64,000 nucleotides of DNA from Aliamphritea spongicola (GTDB lineage Bacteria > Pseudomonadota > Gammaproteobacteria > Pseudomonadales > Balneatricaceae): positions 248,001-312,000 of the forward strand of contig AP025283.1 in the NCBI GenBank assembly GCA_024347235.1. The letters are read 5' to 3'. Each line of letters opens with the position of its first letter. The first letter of the stretch is position 1. The notes beneath the pieces were generated by a model that worked only from the letters and a program-made list of their open reading frames with translations, had not been told where the DNA came from and searched no databases. The translations under genes were made by a program, and so were the position numbers. Positions 61,802 through 64,000 of this stretch are shown here, one piece after another.

Positions 61802-62729
61802 ATTTCAGATCGATATCCTCATGACTGATTATTTCCATATCAGTGATACCTTCTGCCAATTGTTCAAAGCAGTGTATAAATTCCTCTGCCAGTGCCGAAA
61901 TCTGCTTGTTTACAGGGGTAATAAAGGCGAAGTAGAAGGGAATATCGGGCCGGAAGTTCAGGCTCTTACCGCCGCTTTCGGTAAAAATACTGGCGGTAAA
62001 AGGGTCAATAATCGATACCCCCAGACCTTCCTTAACCAGCGCCTGCACGGTAATGAACATTGGCGTTTCAATCGACTGCCGGGGGTGAATATGTTTCGCC
62101 TGCAATGCCGCATCGATCCGGTAACGGGTTAACGGATTCTGTTCGCCGATGGTCACAAAATCCTGTTCGTGGAGATCTTCCGCGATGATTTCCTGGCGGT
62201 CTGCGTAGGGATGATCTGCGTTACAGATAAACCGGCAGTGGGTGCGATAACAACGGTGAAATGTCAGTTCACGGGCATCGACCGGGAGCATCACAATGCC
62301 CAGATCAAACTGCTGAGAACCGACCATTTTCGCGACATTCACCGAAGATCCCGGCGTAAGGGTTAAAGAAACATCTTCCCGGGTTTGCATGAAATTACTC
62401 ACTACCCGCGGCAATACACTGTATGCCAGTGCGGGCATGGCGGCGATCCGTAAGCGGCCGGTACGCAGGGTTCTGATTTGCTCAACACTCTGGGCCAGCT
62501 GATCCATGCCCATGAAGTGGCGTTTGACTTCCTGATAGAGAGATTCTGCCTCGGGGGTGGGAAACAGCCTGCTGCTGCGGCGTTCGAACAGTGCAAAACC
62601 ACAGCGGTCTTCCAGGTCTTTAATCAGGCGGGTTACGGCAGGCTGAGAGATATAGAGCATTTTTGCCGCGCCAACTGTGCTGCCGGAGATCATTACTGCG
62701 CGGAATGCGGCTATTTGCTTCACATTCAT
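61800..62729 (-). CDS. LysR-family regulator (NocR/OccR-like)
   Basis: Intact 309 residues. Winged helix: MNVKQIAAFRAVMISGSTVGAAKML then SQPAVTRLIKDLEDRCGFALFER, matching opine-type NocR/OccR regulators. Effector domain: RLRIAAMPALAYSVLPRVVSNFM and EGLGVSIIDPFTA. Divergent from a RidA gene and a TRAP binding protein. Its layout and family parallel the LysR at 34125-35042. Confidence 0.88.
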   Translation of the reverse strand: MNVKQIAAFRAVMISGSTVGAAKMLYISQPAVTRLIKDLEDRCGFALFERRSSRLFPTPEAESLYQEVKRHFMGMDQLAQSVEQIRTLRTGRLRIAAMPALAYSVLPRVVSNFMQTREDVSLTLTPGSSVNVAKMVGSQQFDLGIVMLPVDARELTFHRCYRTHCRFICNADHPYADRQEIIAEDLHEQDFVTIGEQNPLTRYRIDAALQAKHIHPRQSIETPMFITVQALVKEGLGVSIIDPFTASIFTESGGKSLNFRPDIPFYFAFITPVNKQISALAEEFIHCFEQLAEGITDMEIISHEDIDLK

Positions 62730-62822
62730 ATGTTTAAACCATCTTTCTCTACCGCCTATAACATTAGCTGATAGATCGATCTTTATATTGTATTGGAAAT
62801 TATTGACCCTGATTTAAATAAT

Positions 62823-62842
62823 AGCAACGTCACATCGTTGCT
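62823..62842 (+). promoter_or_regulatory. Perfect inverted repeat in the RidA leader
   Basis: AGCAACG (62823-62829) and CGTTGCT (62836-62842) with spacer TCACAT lie 37-56 bp before the RidA ATG. It may be an operator or an mRNA hairpin. Confidence 0.5.
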
Positions 62843-62878
62843 CAGCATTTGTACAGCGATGTATCCACGAGATCAGCG

Positions 62879-63247
62879 ATGAAGAGGAATATCAGGGTGT
62901 TGCAGCGAATTGGAGTAGGTGAGCGCATGAGCCGGGCAGTTATTCACCAGGGAACGGCGTATTTCTGTGGTCAGGTGCCAAAAGACGAAACTGAGGATAT
63001 GCAGGGGCAGACCCGTAGTCTGCTGGAAAAAGTTGATGCGTTGCTGGCTGAAGCCGGCAGTGATAAACGCCACATCCTCTCCGTCACCATCTACATCAAT
63101 GATATGGCGGAGTTTGCTGCCATGAATGCTGTCTGGGATGCCTGGGTTGCCGAAGGGCATGCTCCGGCCCGTGCCTGTGTTGAAGCACAGATGGCGCGCC
63201 CCTCCCTGAAGGTTGAAATGTCGGTCATTGCAGCCGTCATAGCCTGA
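62879..63247 (+). CDS. RidA-family imine deaminase, second copy
   Basis: Intact 122 residues. The catalytic Arg stands in [27 protein letters not shown] and [20 protein letters not shown] match the paralogue at 41313-41660 closely. Start at 62879 (MKRNIR) chosen over a TTG 30 bp upstream. It lies between the LysR regulator and a TRAP binding protein, so an imine-generating catabolic enzyme is expected just beyond the window. Confidence 0.88.
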   Translation: MKRNIRVLQRIGVGERMSRAVIHQGTAYFCGQVPKDETEDMQGQTRSLLEKVDALLAEAGSDKRHILSVTIYINDMAEFAAMNAVWDAWVAEGHAPARACVEAQMARPSLKVEMSVIAAVIA

Positions 63248-63308
63248 TGCTTCCACAACCCGGGAAGCAAGTTCCTGATTTCACAATAAAAACAACTGAG
63301 GACATACC

Positions 63309-64000
63309 ATGCGATATTCAATGGCAAAATTAACCAAAGCCGTGGCTCTGACGACGCTGACCCTTGCCGGCAGCCTGACAATGGCGGCGGATAAGTGGGA
63401 TATGCCAATGGCGTATACCGATTCAAACTTCCACACTCAGAACGGTAAATCTTTTGCCGAAGCAATTGAGGTTGCGACTCAGGGTAAGCTGGATGTGAAA
63501 GTGCATGGTGGCGGCTCGCTGTTTAAAGGCAGCGAAATTAAACGGGCAGTTCAGACCGGCCAGGCGCAGATCGGTGAACGTATCCTGTCCAGCCATGCCA
63601 ATGAAGATGCGGTTTTCGGCTTTGATTCCGTGCCTTTCCTGGCAACCTCTTTTGCCGATTCTGAAACCCTCTGGAAAGCAGCCCGTCCGCATTTTGAGAA
63701 GCTGTTAGACAAGCATAATCTGGTGCTGCTGTATTCTGTGCCATGGCCACCGCAGGGAATCTATTCGAAAAAGCCGCTGAACAGTATTGCCGATATGGAA
63801 GGGGTTAAGTTCCGCTCATACAGCAATGCAACCGCCCGGCTGGCTGAGCTGGCGAAAGCGATTCCGGTACAGGTGGAAGCATCTGAACTGAGCCAGGCGC
63901 TGTCCACCGGCGTGGCAGAGTCGTTCATTTCTTCCGGTGCGACCGGTTATGACCGAAAGGTTTGGGAACAGCTGACCCACCATTATGTTGTGAACGCCTG
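63309..64000 (+). CDS. TRAP transporter substrate-binding protein, truncated by window end
   Basis: First 230 residues of a DctP-type protein. Signal peptide (VALTTLTLAGSLTMAA), then DKWDMPMAYTDSNFHTQNGKSFAEAIE, the VQTGQAQIGERI and GVKFRSYSNATARLAELAKAIPVQVEASELSQALSTGVAES segments typical of the fold, with Arg in KFRSYS as the expected carboxylate-binding residue. CTGAGGAC precedes the ATG. Open at 64000; permease genes probably follow. Confidence 0.88.
   Translation, partial: MRYSMAKLTKAVALTTLTLAGSLTMAADKWDMPMAYTDSNFHTQNGKSFAEAIEVATQGKLDVKVHGGGSLFKGSEIKRAVQTGQAQIGERILSSHANEDAVFGFDSVPFLATSFADSETLWKAARPHFEKLLDKHNLVLLYSVPWPPQGIYSKKPLNSIADMEGVKFRSYSNATARLAELAKAIPVQVEASELSQALSTGVAESFISSGATGYDRKVWEQLTHHYVVNA

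Overview
The window reads as chromosomal DNA of a marine gammaproteobacterium, most likely near Oceanospirillaceae (Amphritea, Neptunomonas or Marinobacterium type). This is inferred from the mix of TRAP transporters, a betaine-type ABC importer, an NSS sodium symporter, a glutathione formaldehyde pathway, creBCD, the tesA/ybbA/ybbP block and imelysin iron genes. No rRNA, tRNA, insertion sequence, prophage or CRISPR array was seen. About 62 protein genes are recognisable. Roughly half are interrupted by one or more frame changes. Wherever I could localise the change it looks like a lost base, often in a short homopolymer, so I read these as errors of the assembly and not as gene decay. Gene coordinates below span the whole reconstructed gene.

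Layout: 1-3.7 kb creB-creC-creD two-component locus. 3.7-5.2 kb a lipoprotein and an M48 metalloprotease. 5.3-10.3 kb a Fur-type iron operon on the minus strand (imelysin, di-haem oxidoreductase, second imelysin, DUF1513). 10.6-15.2 kb a small membrane protein, DinB, ybbP-ybbA and divergent tesA. 15.3-20.8 kb DUF3482 GTPase, DUF2868, SGNH hydrolase, a solute-binding protein and a peroxiredoxin-glutaredoxin fusion. 21.2-24.9 kb sdaA, frmA and fghA. 25-31 kb a ureohydrolase with a betaine-type ABC importer and a divergent LysR regulator. 31-34 kb an OmpR-family two-component system with divergent envelope genes.

34-49 kb is rich in amine and amino-acid catabolism: a LysR regulator, a TRAP transporter, a three-subunit FAD/2Fe-2S dehydrogenase like HcnABC or opine oxidase, RidA, a PLP decarboxylase with an NSS symporter and its LysR regulator, then an aspartyl protease, a lipoprotein, a HEPN-like membrane protein and an Ldh2/DpkA-type imine reductase. 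49-52.6 kb holds a GGDEF cyclase and the sulfite reductase cysI with DUF934. 52.7-54.1 kb holds two related acidic proteins with EF-hand-like repeats; the second lies behind a striking array of seven 11-bp repeats. 54.2-61.8 kb has an MFS carrier, then a two-component pair, a TonB receptor and PepSY/DUF2271/DUF4198 genes, probably iron-linked. The right end (61.8-64 kb) repeats the LysR, RidA and TRAP theme of the 34-42 kb region.

The most unusual observations are the 11-bp operator array upstream of the EF-hand-like gene, whose TGTAAAG core and period recur in the promoter of the response regulator at 33 kb; the family of internally duplicated EF-hand-like proteins; a four-repeat exported protein beside that two-component system; and the coupling of a ureohydrolase to a betaine-type importer.
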